Made by a program: the position numbers and the translations under genes
Assembly: GCF_021202945.1 (NCBI RefSeq)
Contig: NZ_JAJOYR010000002.1
Location: forward strand, 1 to 64,000
Direction: 5' to 3'
Length of the DNA stretch: 64,000 nucleotides
DNA from: Stenotrophomonas sp. SY1
GTDB taxonomy: Bacteria; Pseudomonadota; Gammaproteobacteria; Xanthomonadales; Xanthomonadaceae
The notes under the pieces: generated by a model
Database searches by the model: none
What the model saw: only the letters and a program-made list of their open reading frames with translations
What the model was told of the DNA's origin: nothing
Shown: one piece after another, positions 1-7,701 of the stretch
Layout: each line of letters begins with the position of its first letter
How positions within the stretch are numbered: the first letter of the stretch is position 1

Positions 1-39
1 GCAGCGTGCGGCCGGGCTCCAAGGAAACAGGAGATCCAC

Positions 40-228
40 ATGCTCGTCCTCACCCGTCGTGAAAGCGAAACCCTGTATATCGGCGACAACGTCGTCGTCA
101 CCGTCCTGGGCATCAAAGGCAACCAGGTCCGCATTGGCATCACCGCACCGCGCGAAGTGAACGTCGCCCGCCAGGAGCTGCTCGAACCGGTTGAGCTGGC
201 CAAGCGGCAGGAGGCTGCGAACGTATGA
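40..228 (+). CDS. csrA: CsrA/RsmA-family RNA-binding regulator carried on the element
   Basis: The product is 62 residues, the usual CsrA length. It opens with [16 protein letters not shown] and carries the RIGITAP segment of the family, so both the N-terminal strand and the C-terminal RNA-contact region are present. CsrA dimers bind GGA motifs in mRNA leaders and block or alter translation. The start follows a CAGGAG ribosome site. The leader has an AAGGA and an AGGA just upstream, which could let CsrA bind its own message; that is inference. The gene overlaps the next one by 4 nt. As it sits in the mobile element it is probably an accessory copy that acts on element or host messages. Confidence 0.9.
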   Translation: MLVLTRRESETLYIGDNVVVTVLGIKGNQVRIGITAPREVNVARQELLEPVELAKRQEAANV

Positions 229-968
229 GCGGGAAGACCACTCACACCGTGCGCATGGCCAAGGCCACCCACGAAGACGTTGATAGCGCGATGAAGATCG
301 CGGCGCTCATCGAAGGCCTGCACAAGGACCAACACCCCGGCGAAGCCGACTTCTTCGACGCGGATGATACTGGGCATCTGCGCGAACTCTATGACCACGT
401 GATCGCCGCCACCGCAGGTGCCGGCGGCGGCCTGTTTCGCGTTGCCGGCGGCATGCACAGCATCCTGGTCAGCAACATCCTGGACCCCGACGATGACTGC
501 CTCGCCCTTCACCCACGCCTGCAGCCAGTCGTGTGGGAGGCGTCCACCGAAGAGATCGACCAGGCACTCAAGGTTGTCGATTCGCCGGATGCAACGGTCG
601 CCGAGCTCCGCAATGCCGCGCGGATCCTGCGCGCCGAGACCTTGCTCCGCTACCAGCAGCGCACGGCCCTGAGCTTCCGCCTGCAGGACCTGCGTTTCGC
701 CCTTGTGGCCGCCGGCATCGACAACCAGTCGGCGTTGTATCAGGGCCTGCACGACGTCACGGCCACTGCGGAAGCATGGATGCACCCCGACACCCTGGAC
801 GCGGCCTCGCAGTCGCACATCCGCGTGCTTAGCGAGGCGCTGGCCAAGGCAACGTTGAAGGGGACCGCATGGGTCGGAATCGATCTTGCCAACAGTCCTG
901 ACATGCACGTGGAAGCCGACGTCAGCGAGCAGGGGGTGATCCAAGTTCGCGAGGTGCGCCGTGACTGA
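225..968 (+). CDS. Phage-type hypothetical protein, 247 aa
   Basis: The start ATG overlaps the csrA stop (ATGA), so translation is probably coupled. The protein is soluble, acidic and largely helical in look, with no signal peptide or membrane segment and no motif I recognise. Residues about 100-150 are rich in A, R and L and may form helical hairpins. Its last codons overlap the next gene, which starts with GTG. A role in the element's early functions is possible from position only; no function is assigned. Confidence 0.7.
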   Translation: MSGKTTHTVRMAKATHEDVDSAMKIAALIEGLHKDQHPGEADFFDADDTGHLRELYDHVIAATAGAGGGLFRVAGGMHSILVSNILDPDDDCLALHPRLQPVVWEASTEEIDQALKVVDSPDATVAELRNAARILRAETLLRYQQRTALSFRLQDLRFALVAAGIDNQSALYQGLHDVTATAEAWMHPDTLDAASQSHIRVLSEALAKATLKGTAWVGIDLANSPDMHVEADVSEQGVIQVREVRRD

Positions 969-1392
969 GCGCCGCCTCAACAGGACTGAGCGTCGAGCCT
1001 TGACGGCGCAGCATCGTGCCCTGCCGGAGCAACTCGTCGAGATCCCCACGCATCTGTGGCCACCCAGCGCGATCGCGCTCAAGGCCCCGCCCGAGCGTGT
1101 CTGGCGTAGCCGCAGCTTCCTGGTGCAGCAATACGTGGTGGACGGCGCACCGACGCGCCTGTCGATCAATCGCCTGCGCATGCTGGGCAACGGCCGCTGG
1201 GCCGACGGCATCACGTGGGACGAGATCCAGAACCTCAAGGCGCAAGCCGGATACGCCGAGCGCTACGCCGTGGAGATCTTCCCTGCAGCGCGCGATCTCG
1301 TCGACGTGGCCAACGTTCGTCATATCTGGCTGCTCGACGAGCCGCCTGCCTATGCCTGGAGGCGCAATGAAGCACCGCGCTCCGTGGACTGA
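961..1392 (+). CDS. DUF7694-like phage protein, 143 aa
   Basis: The start is GTG, 8 nt inside the preceding gene. The C-terminal two thirds contain the pattern RLSINR, then WADGITWDEIQNLK, then AVEIFP and a closing VANVRHIWLLDEP segment. That order of motifs is what I recall for a small domain of unknown function (DUF7694) common in phages of Gram-negative hosts; the family name is from memory and not checked. No catalytic motif, signal or membrane span is seen. The gene overlaps the HNH-like gene downstream by 26 nt. Confidence 0.7.
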   Translation: MTERRLNRTERRALTAQHRALPEQLVEIPTHLWPPSAIALKAPPERVWRSRSFLVQQYVVDGAPTRLSINRLRMLGNGRWADGITWDEIQNLKAQAGYAERYAVEIFPAARDLVDVANVRHIWLLDEPPAYAWRRNEAPRSVD

Positions 1393-2068
1393 GGACGAGG
1401 ACGAGACCATGCGGCTCAACTATCCCCTCTTCCCTGCGTTCCTCGTTGCCCACGTGCTGGGGCGCACGCTCGGTTCCGTGCATCGGCGCGCCAAGACTTT
1501 GCGCCTGTCGAAATCGCCGCAGTTCAACCAGCACCCACTGGCACACCTTTGGAACGGAACGCAGGCCCCGGAGAGCGTCGCCGCGCGCTTCCAACCTGGG
1601 CAGGTACCGGTCAATAAGGGTTTGCGGCGCCCCGGATGGCACGCGGGGCGCATGAAGGAAACCCAGTTCAAGAAAGGCCGTGCAGCACATGAGGCACGCA
1701 ACTACGTGCCAATCGGCACCGAGAAAATCGAGCCCAAGCGAAAGGTACTGATGCGCAAGGTGACCGACGATCCGAATCTCTTCCCAGCGAATCGCTGGCG
1801 CCCGGTCCACGTCATGGCATGGGAGGCAGCAAACGGCGCGGTACCGGAAGGACACATCGTGATCTTCAAGCCCGGCATGAAGACCTTTGTTTCCGCCGAA
1901 ATCACCGTCGACCGGCTCGAGGTCGTGACGTTCGCCGAGAACATGCGCCGCAACAGCTACCACACCAGATACCCGAAGGATCTGGCCGAGCTCGTGATGC
2001 TCAAGGCCCGCCTTACCCGAGCCATCAATCGCCGCAATAAGGAGCAGCGCGATGAAGAACAAAGTTAG
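1367..2068 (+). CDS. HNH-like endonuclease family protein with N-terminal Myb-like segment
   Basis: The 233-residue product starts at ATG 1367, inside the end of the preceding gene; a longer frame upstream only mirrors that gene. Residues 1-50 (PWTEDEDETMRLNYP onward) look like a Myb/SANT-type helix-turn-helix. Residues about 145-215 follow the HNH homing-nuclease layout: RPVHVMAWEAANGAVPEGH, then DRLEVVT and AENMRRNSYH. The central histidine expected in the NH position is replaced (IVIFKPG), as happens in a phage subgroup annotated HNH-like. It may therefore bind DNA without cutting, or use another residue. The downstream gene starts 17 nt before its stop. Confidence 0.75.
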   Translation: MKHRAPWTEDEDETMRLNYPLFPAFLVAHVLGRTLGSVHRRAKTLRLSKSPQFNQHPLAHLWNGTQAPESVAARFQPGQVPVNKGLRRPGWHAGRMKETQFKKGRAAHEARNYVPIGTEKIEPKRKVLMRKVTDDPNLFPANRWRPVHVMAWEAANGAVPEGHIVIFKPGMKTFVSAEITVDRLEVVTFAENMRRNSYHTRYPKDLAELVMLKARLTRAINRRNKEQRDEEQS

Positions 2069-2303
2069 TGATGTCCGCGACCACCTGGTCGCGATGCTTG
2101 AGAACTTGGGCGACGACACCGCGTCGCCCGAAAAGATGGCTCTGACCATCGAGCGTGCTAAGGCAACGTCCTTGGTGGCCAACACCTACATCGGCGCGGT
2201 CAAGGTCGAGCTGGATGCAATTGAGCTCCACCACGAAGTCGGCCGCACCACTGTCGCAGTGGAAGCGCCGCAAAACCCCGCCCTTCCTGGACGCCGCCAA
2301 TGA
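2052..2303 (+). CDS. Small phage protein of unknown function, 83 aa
   Basis: The protein begins MKNKVSDVRDHLVAMLENLG and continues with a helical segment rich in A, V and E. Short proteins with this opening (a VRDHLF/VRDHLV helix followed by an ERAKA helix) are often seen in the early regions of temperate phages and are usually called hypothetical. It overlaps the HNH-like gene before it and the following gene (ATGA). No motif points to an activity. Confidence 0.7.
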   Translation: MKNKVSDVRDHLVAMLENLGDDTASPEKMALTIERAKATSLVANTYIGAVKVELDAIELHHEVGRTTVAVEAPQNPALPGRRQ

Positions 2304-2851
2304 ACACGCCTCGCAACCCCATTCTGCTCGGACAGGCCGAAACCATCGACCTGCTTCTGCCCGCGGTGCGCACCATGCTGCAGCGCCAAGGGATCTATCT
2401 GGCCAGCGACAGCGCGCGCCCGGGCTTCACCGTGCCGCTGGTGTTCAACGCAGATGGCCTGTGGTCACTGCAGCTCGATAGCCAACTTGACCCAGAACAC
2501 TTCAATCGGACCGTCCAGATTGCTGGTCCGTTCTATGCCCCCGGGGAAGTGATTGCCGCACCCGACGTCGCATGCACATGCCCCAGTGGCGACGGCTCCC
2601 TACGCTACCCCTGCCCGAAACACGCCAACGAATGCCGACCCGCCGTCGCCGCAACCGTTGCCGAAATGGAAACTGTTGCCACCGTCGCCGCAGCGCCGGG
2701 GATCGATCATGCCTGCGCTGCTCTGGCCCACCTCTCCAATGCACTGGATGACCTTCAGTACAGCCCAGATCAGCGGCCAGTCCCGCTGATCCGCGAAGCC
2801 ATGTGGCACGTGCAGCAGATGCAGGCCACCAGCGCCGAGGTGGGGTCGTGA
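2300..2851 (+). CDS. Hypothetical phage protein with a cysteine-rich middle, 183 aa
   Basis: Start ATG overlaps the stop of the preceding gene. Residues about 90-115 hold a C-x-C-x12-C-x6-C pattern (CTCPSGDG to PCPKHANEC) that could bind a metal. The C-terminal third is helical and may pack as a small bundle. No signal peptide or membrane span is present. The stop is overlapped by the GTG start of the MazG-like gene. I do not recognise the family. Confidence 0.7.
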   Translation: MNTPRNPILLGQAETIDLLLPAVRTMLQRQGIYLASDSARPGFTVPLVFNADGLWSLQLDSQLDPEHFNRTVQIAGPFYAPGEVIAAPDVACTCPSGDGSLRYPCPKHANECRPAVAATVAEMETVATVAAAPGIDHACAALAHLSNALDDLQYSPDQRPVPLIREAMWHVQQMQATSAEVGS

Positions 2852-4152
2852 ACGGCCCGTCGAATCTGGGGTTCACCATCGAGAACCGGTCCGGCGTCGA
2901 CGTTCTGGTGTTCGCCAACGACAGCTGCCGACCGGCGATGGAAACCGAGGTGGCCATGTGGCAACGCCTGAACGCCGCTTCCAAGCACATCACCCATGTG
3001 GTCGTGGCCGATACCGACGAGTTCGGTACCGTCGCCTGTGGCTACTCGGGGACGCCCAACGACATCGCGCGCGCGGTGATGGCCAAGGCCTGTGGTCAGG
3101 GCTACACCGGCACCTATGAGGCCCGTATGGAGGAACTCGGCTGGCGTGTCGCGCCGGTGTTCCTGGTGCCCGCGGCTGGCGCCTCACTGGCAGCCAATTG
3201 GCCCGCAGACCGAGACCCTGTCGGTACCATCATTGAGCACACGGATGCCGCGCCGTCCTTCCAGGACAGCGTGGGCGCCTGGATGGCCGAGTGCTTCTTC
3301 CCCTCGCTCTACAGCAACATGACCGAGCGCGGAGACCGCCTGCTCGAGGAAGTGCTGGAGCTGTTGCAGGCTCATGGGTACGACCGGGCACGCGTGCCCA
3401 CGCTGGTGAATTACGTGTTTGGGCGCCCGATTGGCCAGCCGGCACAGGAGGTTGGCGGCGTCATGGTCACGCTCGCCGCGTACTGCTGGGTCGCAGGCCT
3501 GGACATGCACTCCGCTGGCGATGTCGAGCTGGCGCGTATCAACCAGCCGGCGGTGATGGCGAAGATCCGCGCAAAGCAAGAATCGAAGAACGCGCTGCAC
3601 TTCGACACCCCGCTACCCGGTCCCTCCCCCGCAGCGCCGGGGCTCGACCTGACGACAGCCGAAGTTGATGTGATTGAGGCTCTGTTGGCGCTGGCCTACG
3701 CGGCGTGGAATGCCGCAGACAACGGAGAGGACAACGGCGAGAGCCTGACCATAGAGCGCAGTGAGTTCGCTGCAGTCGGGAAGGCGCTCGACACCCTGGA
3801 CGAACTTCCCGATGACAGACCCGGGGAGGTGATGGAGGCTGCCGCAAAAGCACGATGGGCGCTTCGTCGTGTGCTCTCTGCCCCGCTGGCCGACGCCAGC
3901 CCCAAGGGCGGCAGCGATGCTCCAACGCGTGACCATATCGACGCAGACAATGGCCTCCGCAGCTACCCGTGGACCTACCAGAATCAGCCGGGGAACCTTG
4001 GCGCGAGCGCGTTGGGCGACTGTGCCCGCCTTGCTCACCCGGGCGGTGACTCCATCGATCACGGCCTGTCACTGCTGCGCGAATTGCACGTTCGCGGGTT
4101 CGGGATCGTTCGCGTTGCCAAGCTGGCCACCGGCGCCGAGGTGAAGTCGTGA
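2848..4152 (+). CDS. MazG-like nucleotide pyrophosphohydrolase domain protein, 434 aa
   Basis: GTG 2848 overlaps the previous stop (GTGA) and is preferred over an upstream start that would run 45 nt further into that gene. Residues about 130-245 carry a MazG-type block: MTERGDRLLEEVLELLQAHG with the EExxE metal-binding pattern, then YVFGRPIGQPAQEVGGVMVT and DMHSAGDVELARI. This block is met in phages as a stand-alone protein; MazG enzymes hydrolyse NTPs or dNTPs. Here it sits between an N-terminal region of about 125 residues and a C-terminal region of about 180 residues that I do not recognise. The C-terminal region is helical and ends near DHGLSLLRELHVRGFG. Function in nucleotide-pool control is inferred. 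Confidence 0.75.
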   Translation: MNGPSNLGFTIENRSGVDVLVFANDSCRPAMETEVAMWQRLNAASKHITHVVVADTDEFGTVACGYSGTPNDIARAVMAKACGQGYTGTYEARMEELGWRVAPVFLVPAAGASLAANWPADRDPVGTIIEHTDAAPSFQDSVGAWMAECFFPSLYSNMTERGDRLLEEVLELLQAHGYDRARVPTLVNYVFGRPIGQPAQEVGGVMVTLAAYCWVAGLDMHSAGDVELARINQPAVMAKIRAKQESKNALHFDTPLPGPSPAAPGLDLTTAEVDVIEALLALAYAAWNAADNGEDNGESLTIERSEFAAVGKALDTLDELPDDRPGEVMEAAAKARWALRRVLSAPLADASPKGGSDAPTRDHIDADNGLRSYPWTYQNQPGNLGASALGDCARLAHPGGDSIDHGLSLLRELHVRGFGIVRVAKLATGAEVKS

Positions 4153-4328
4153 GCAGATGGGAAACATACAACCCGATTACCCACTGCATTGAGACGCCCG
4201 ACGGGACTGTTGTGGCGGCGGAAATTATCGACTCAATTGAATGCTTGGCTGACTTGTTCTACGTGATGCAAATCCGCTCCGAACAGCGAAAGCAGATGCC
4301 CGTGAACAACGGCGCGGGAGGCGAATAA
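4149..4328 (+). CDS. Small protein of 59 aa between MazG-like and J-domain genes
   Basis: A 59-codon frame starts at GTG 4149, overlapping the previous stop by 4 nt, and ends at TAA 4326-4328, whose last base begins the ATG of the next gene. This exact stop/start tiling on both sides matches the rest of the operon and is the main support. The peptide starts VSRWETYNPITHCIETPDG and looks like a compact strand-helix fold. It resembles no family I know. Confidence 0.6.
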   Translation: MSRWETYNPITHCIETPDGTVVAAEIIDSIECLADLFYVMQIRSEQRKQMPVNNGAGGE

Positions 4329-4957
4329 TGTCGATTCCTGCATTCCCCCTCGCATGGCCGGTTGGCTGGCGGCGCACACCAGCCGGCGACCGCGCCAATG
4401 CCAAGTTCGGCAAGCGCGTCCGCAGCACCCAGGGCAGCTGGAACACCAAAACCGAGCTGACCATCGCGCAGGCCCTCGAGCGCGTGCGCACCCAGCTGCA
4501 GATGATGGGCATTCACGACGATGACCTGGTTGTCAGCACCAACCTCGAGCTGCGCCTGGATGGCTGGCCACGTTCGGGCCAGCGCGAACCCAGAGACCCG
4601 GGTGCGGCGGTGTACTGGTCGGATCGCTTCAGCCGCGGAGAACCGCCGCGCTGCATGGCAATCGACCGCTACGACCGCGTGGCCGACAACCTGGCCGCCG
4701 TGGCCGCGACGCTGGAAGCAATGCGGGCAATCGAACGTCATGGCGGTGCCGAGATCCTCGAGCGCGCCTTCACCGGCTTCACCGCCCTTCCGGGTGCCAC
4801 TCGCGAACCGTGGGCGAACGTACTCGACGCTGCGGATCCGCTGGGCAGCTACCGCCGCCTGCGTTCCCAACACCACCCCGACAACGGTGGCGATCGCGAT
4901 AAGTTCGAGCGCGTGCAGCGCGCGTGGGAAGACTACCAACAGGAGGCATGCGCTTGA
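4328..4957 (+). CDS. J-domain protein of phage type, 209 aa
   Basis: The start overlaps the preceding stop by one base (TAATG). Near the C-terminus (about residues 175-205) is a J-domain core, YRRLRSQHHPDNGGDRDKFE, with the HPD tripeptide that stimulates Hsp70 ATPase, followed by a helix VQRAWEDYQQ. The N-terminal 150 residues, beginning MSIPAFPLAWPVGWRR, form a separate domain seen in similar phage proteins. It may recruit host DnaK to an element protein. The last 4 nt are shared with the next gene if that gene starts at TTG 4954. Confidence 0.75.
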   Translation: MSIPAFPLAWPVGWRRTPAGDRANAKFGKRVRSTQGSWNTKTELTIAQALERVRTQLQMMGIHDDDLVVSTNLELRLDGWPRSGQREPRDPGAAVYWSDRFSRGEPPRCMAIDRYDRVADNLAAVAATLEAMRAIERHGGAEILERAFTGFTALPGATREPWANVLDAADPLGSYRRLRSQHHPDNGGDRDKFERVQRAWEDYQQEACA

Positions 4958-5325
4958 AAACCCTAGCCGTTTCTGAGTTCCGGGCGGCGATCGACGCCCA
5001 AAACGTTGATCGCGAAGACATCGCCTTCATCTGCCCACGGTGCGCGACGGTGCAGTCAGCACGCAGCCTCATTACCGCGGGTGCCGGCGCTGACCTTGCC
5101 TCCGTCGAAAAGTACCTTGGCTTCTCTTGTGTCGGCCGATTCACCGGTGCCGGCAGCGCGCGCGCCCAGCCCGATGGGGCTCCGTGCAACTGGACTTTGG
5201 GCGGCCTGTTCGCGCTCCATGAGCTCGAGGTGGTCACCGAAGACGGAAAGGCCCATCCGCACTTTGAAGTGGCCACGCCTGACCAGGCACGCGCAATCAT
5301 CCACGGCGCGGGGGTGTCGGAATGA
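4954..5325 (+). CDS. VVA0879-family protein
   Basis: TTG 4954 is chosen because AGGAGG at 4941-4946 lies 7 nt before it and because it makes a TTGA overlap with the J-domain gene, the same arrangement as its neighbours; ATG 4948 is possible but only one base from the Shine-Dalgarno. The 123-residue product has a CPRC pair (FICPRCATVQSA), a GAGADLASVEKYLGFSCVGR core and a CNWTLGGLF segment. This pattern matches what I recall as the VVA0879 family, found in phages and islands. The cysteines could bind zinc. Function is unknown. Confidence 0.7.
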   Translation: MKTLAVSEFRAAIDAQNVDREDIAFICPRCATVQSARSLITAGAGADLASVEKYLGFSCVGRFTGAGSARAQPDGAPCNWTLGGLFALHELEVVTEDGKAHPHFEVATPDQARAIIHGAGVSE

Positions 5326-5441
5326 AGCTTCGGCACATGAAGATGGCGCGCGCCGCGTATCGGCAAGGCTGGAGCGGCACGCGTCAGGGCGCGACGGTGT
5401 GCAAGTGGCACCGGATGTTCAGGGCGGTGCGCAATGGATGA
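5322..5441 (+). CDS. Possible 39-aa basic peptide
   Basis: ATG 5322 overlaps the previous stop (ATGA) and the frame closes at TGA 5439-5441, 8 nt inside the next gene. The peptide starts MKLRHMKMARAAYRQGWSG and is strongly basic. It fills what would be the only gap in this otherwise overlapping series. Support is positional only; no family is recognised and a non-coding gap remains possible. Confidence 0.45.
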   Translation: MKLRHMKMARAAYRQGWSGTRQGATVCKWHRMFRAVRNG

Positions 5442-5769
5442 CCAGCAGCGCGCCAGGGAGTTGCTGGCTGCGGAGATTGATCGGGATGGATTTCACAAAG
5501 CAGCGGCGTGGATTCGAGACCCGAAAAAAGCCACGACATACGCCGAAGATGAAGCGCTCCGCGCCATCACCGCCGCCCTGCGCGCCGCGCCGGAGGGGTT
5601 CGTGCTGGTGCCAGGAGAAGTGCTCCGCATGATGGTCGGTTGCGCCTATCCGGTTTCAACCGAGATTGACCCCCGGGGATACAGGTGGTCGGAGGCGTAC
5701 TTGGACGAGGCGCGGCCGCATATGCAGGCTGCCTTGGCCGCCGCCCGCCCGCAGGAGAGTGAAGAGTGA
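5434..5769 (+). CDS. Hypothetical phage protein, 111 aa
   Basis: The product begins MDDQQRARELLAAEIDRDGF. It reads as a helical N-terminus, then a FVLVPGEVLRMMVGCAYP segment and a helical C-terminus ending in acidic residues. Proteins with an ALRAAPEGFVLVP core are frequent in phage accessory operons and have no assigned role. It overlaps both neighbours, the last by GTGA. Confidence 0.65.
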   Translation: MDDQQRARELLAAEIDRDGFHKAAAWIRDPKKATTYAEDEALRAITAALRAAPEGFVLVPGEVLRMMVGCAYPVSTEIDPRGYRWSEAYLDEARPHMQAALAAARPQESEE

Positions 5770-6239
5770 GCAGACGTTACGGCCGGAACCAGCGCCGGCG
5801 GGCGCGCGAACAAGTCGCACAGCTCGAGGCCCAAGCTGTGGTGCTCGATCAACGTACCAGGCGCGCAGAGATCAATGCCGCCCAGCTTCGGTGCCAGCTG
5901 GACGACGTCCGGGAGGCGCTGGGCCCACACTTCATGGGACTTCCACCGCAGATGCTCGCCGGCGAGATCTGGCGCCTCTACGAACTGGACCGGGCCCGCC
6001 TGCCGGGACCATCAGGTGACGCGGTCGAAGTGCGTGCGATGACCTTCGACTGCATCGTCGACAGCACCCACCAGACAAACTTCCTTCACTTCCTGGTGCG
6101 CTTGGCAGGTGGGAAGGCGGCCTACGCAATTTCGTCAGCAGCGTTGCTAAACGCGCCAGCCGAAGCTGTGGCGCGCCAAATTGGCCGCCAGATTGCCACC
6201 CGCTTAGTCCGTGATCTCAGGAGCGCAGGCCTGCGATGA
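5766..6239 (+). CDS. Hypothetical phage protein with N-terminal coiled coil, 157 aa
   Basis: The GTG start overlaps the previous stop. Residues 1-55 are basic then coiled-coil-like (RRRAREQVAQLEAQAVVLDQ). The C-terminal half is a mixed strand-helix region (VRAMTFDCIVDSTHQTNFLH). No catalytic motif is visible. The stop is overlapped by the ATG of the helix-turn-helix gene. Confidence 0.65.
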   Translation: MSRRYGRNQRRRAREQVAQLEAQAVVLDQRTRRAEINAAQLRCQLDDVREALGPHFMGLPPQMLAGEIWRLYELDRARLPGPSGDAVEVRAMTFDCIVDSTHQTNFLHFLVRLAGGKAAYAISSAALLNAPAEAVARQIGRQIATRLVRDLRSAGLR

Positions 6240-6664
6240 GCACTGCGCAATCTCGAGGGTTGCCGAGGGTGAACGAGGGCGCCAACGTGCTGCCCGCGTC
6301 CCCTACCCAACTGGCATCGCCCAGCCCGCTGCCTGCGCTCTATTCAGAGGAGCAGGTGGCCATTTGGCTCGGTGTGTCAGTGCGGACGCTGCAGCGTCTC
6401 CGCAAGGCGGGCCAGATCCGTTGGCGCGACCTGTGCGGCACCCCTAAATACACATTGGAAGATCTTGAATGGCTGTTGACGCAAAATCTAAACGGGCCGG
6501 TGACCCGGACCGCATCGTCTACCGAATCACCGATGAATACGCCATCGTCCGACGCGACGGCTCACCGCTGCTCTACCTCGAGTGGCGGGAGAACGGGCGG
6601 CCAGTCCGGCGCTCTACGCGCAGCGCAGATCTTGGGCAGGCCAAGCAGACAGCCCGGAAGCTGA
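6236..6664 (+). CDS. Helix-turn-helix protein, possible excisionase, overlapping the integrase
   Basis: The 142-residue frame starts with ATGA overlap. Residues about 38-80 form a MerR/AlpA-like winged helix-turn-helix (YSEEQVAIWLGVSVRTLQRL, then KYTLEDLEWLL). Such small proteins beside an integrase usually act as excisionases or as directionality/transcription factors. The last 65 codons, from 6469 on, run in another frame inside the integrase gene and are low-complexity (rich in S, T, G and R). That tail may be a by-product of the integrase sequence rather than a selected domain. No stop occurs earlier. Confidence 0.65.
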   Translation: MSTAQSRGLPRVNEGANVLPASPTQLASPSPLPALYSEEQVAIWLGVSVRTLQRLRKAGQIRWRDLCGTPKYTLEDLEWLLTQNLNGPVTRTASSTESPMNTPSSDATAHRCSTSSGGRTGGQSGALRAAQILGRPSRQPGS

Positions 6665-7701
6665 TCCTGGAGCACGCCGAGGTGCGGGACGCGCTGCCGG
6701 CAGATGCTGGCATCGCCGACGTCATCGAGCGCTACTACCTGCGGCACGGCCAGCACCTGGCCAGCGCGGACACCGCAAGGCGCGCCACGGACGTCTGGGC
6801 CGAATACTTCACCGACGACACGGTCGATACCCTGCTGCCGGCCCGGCAGCGCGCGTTCTTGAAATGGATGGTGGTGGTAAAGGGCTGGACGGAATCCTAT
6901 GCACGCCGTGTGCTCGGCGTGGGCAAGGCTGCACTGAACCTTGCTTGGGAAGACCAGGAGATCACCCGCGTGCCATTCGTGCGCCTGCCGCCGATTGGCG
7001 CGGGCTATCCCCACTACGCCAAACGCGAGCAGCTGGTGCGCTTCCTCAACCAGGACATGCCCGAGCACGTGTTCACCTACTGCATGATCCGGTTGAACAC
7101 CGGCTGCCGCGGCGATGCCACCCTCGATCTACAGCCGTTCCAGGTCGACGCACACATGGGGCTGATCAACCTCAATCCCGCGGGTCGACAGCAGACGAAG
7201 AAGTTCCGGCCCATCGTGCCGCTGACCGAGTTCCTTGCTGCGTACCTGGCCACGCTGCCGAAGGCGACGCACTACGTGAACTGGCATGGCAAGAAGGTCA
7301 GCAGCGTGCGCACGACGTGGCGGAAGCTCCGCAAAGACGCAGCCCTGCCGGTATGGTTCATTCCGAAAATCATGCGCCACACCGTCGGTACCGAGCTGCG
7401 TCGTCGCGGCGTAAAGGGCTGGGACGTGAGCGGCCAGATGGGCCACAAGAAAGGCGAGAGCTCGCCGACCACAGAGAACTACGCCAAGTTCGATCCGGAG
7501 TACCTCGCCGGCGCGAAGAAAGCGCTTGATGATTGGATGTTGGAGTTGTCGGCAGAAGTGCCGAGGATGCGCGATGCCAGTGCGATGACACAACAAGCTG
7601 GCATTGCTGATACTGCGTCCACCGAAACCGTTGCTACTGCGAGGTTTCAAGTGGTGGGCGGTACAGGGTTCGAACCTGTGACCCCTACCATGTCAAGGTA
7701 G
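6469..7701 (+). CDS. int: Tyrosine recombinase (phage-type integrase)
   Basis: The 410-residue product starts at ATG 6469, the first usable start in frame, deep inside the helix-turn-helix gene. The core domain holds the expected residues: Arg in LNTGCRGDATLDL, Lys in QQTKKFRPIVPL, HxxxxxxR in MRHTVGTELRRRG, then QMGHKKGE and the nucleophile Tyr in TTENYAKFDPEYL. It would catalyse site-specific integration and excision. After the catalytic tyrosine lies a loosely conserved tail, and the last sixteen or so residues (VVGGTGFEPVTPTMSR) are encoded by the antisense of the tRNA-Val gene. The stop at 7699-7701 is in the anticodon arm. Confidence 0.9.
   Translation: MAVDAKSKRAGDPDRIVYRITDEYAIVRRDGSPLLYLEWRENGRPVRRSTRSADLGQAKQTARKLILEHAEVRDALPADAGIADVIERYYLRHGQHLASADTARRATDVWAEYFTDDTVDTLLPARQRAFLKWMVVVKGWTESYARRVLGVGKAALNLAWEDQEITRVPFVRLPPIGAGYPHYAKREQLVRFLNQDMPEHVFTYCMIRLNTGCRGDATLDLQPFQVDAHMGLINLNPAGRQQTKKFRPIVPLTEFLAAYLATLPKATHYVNWHGKKVSSVRTTWRKLRKDAALPVWFIPKIMRHTVGTELRRRGVKGWDVSGQMGHKKGESSPTTENYAKFDPEYLAGAKKALDDWMLELSAEVPRMRDASAMTQQAGIADTASTETVATARFQVVGGTGFEPVTPTMSR
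7652..7701. other. Putative attachment site core inside tRNA-Val
   Basis: The 3' half of the tRNA-Val gene (T arm, acceptor and CCA) abuts the element and contains the end of the integrase frame. Tyrosine integrases often use the anticodon or T-arm half of a tRNA gene, restoring the gene on integration. The exact crossover cannot be set because the partner site is outside the window. Confidence 0.45.

Larger units (their letters stand above)
1..7701. mobile_element. Right end of an integrated phage-like element at tRNA-Val
   Basis: Fifteen plus-strand genes run without a real gap to a tyrosine recombinase whose frame closes inside the tRNA-Val gene. Nearly every junction is a start/stop overlap of the NTGA type, typical of phage early or accessory operons. 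The products (HNH-like, MazG-like, J-domain, VVA0879-type, helix-turn-helix) are families seen in temperate phages of Xanthomonadaceae and Pseudomonas. No capsid, tail or replication gene is visible, so the rest of the element, and its other attachment site, must lie left of the window. Phage is favoured over an integrative conjugative element, but this is inferred. Confidence 0.8.
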
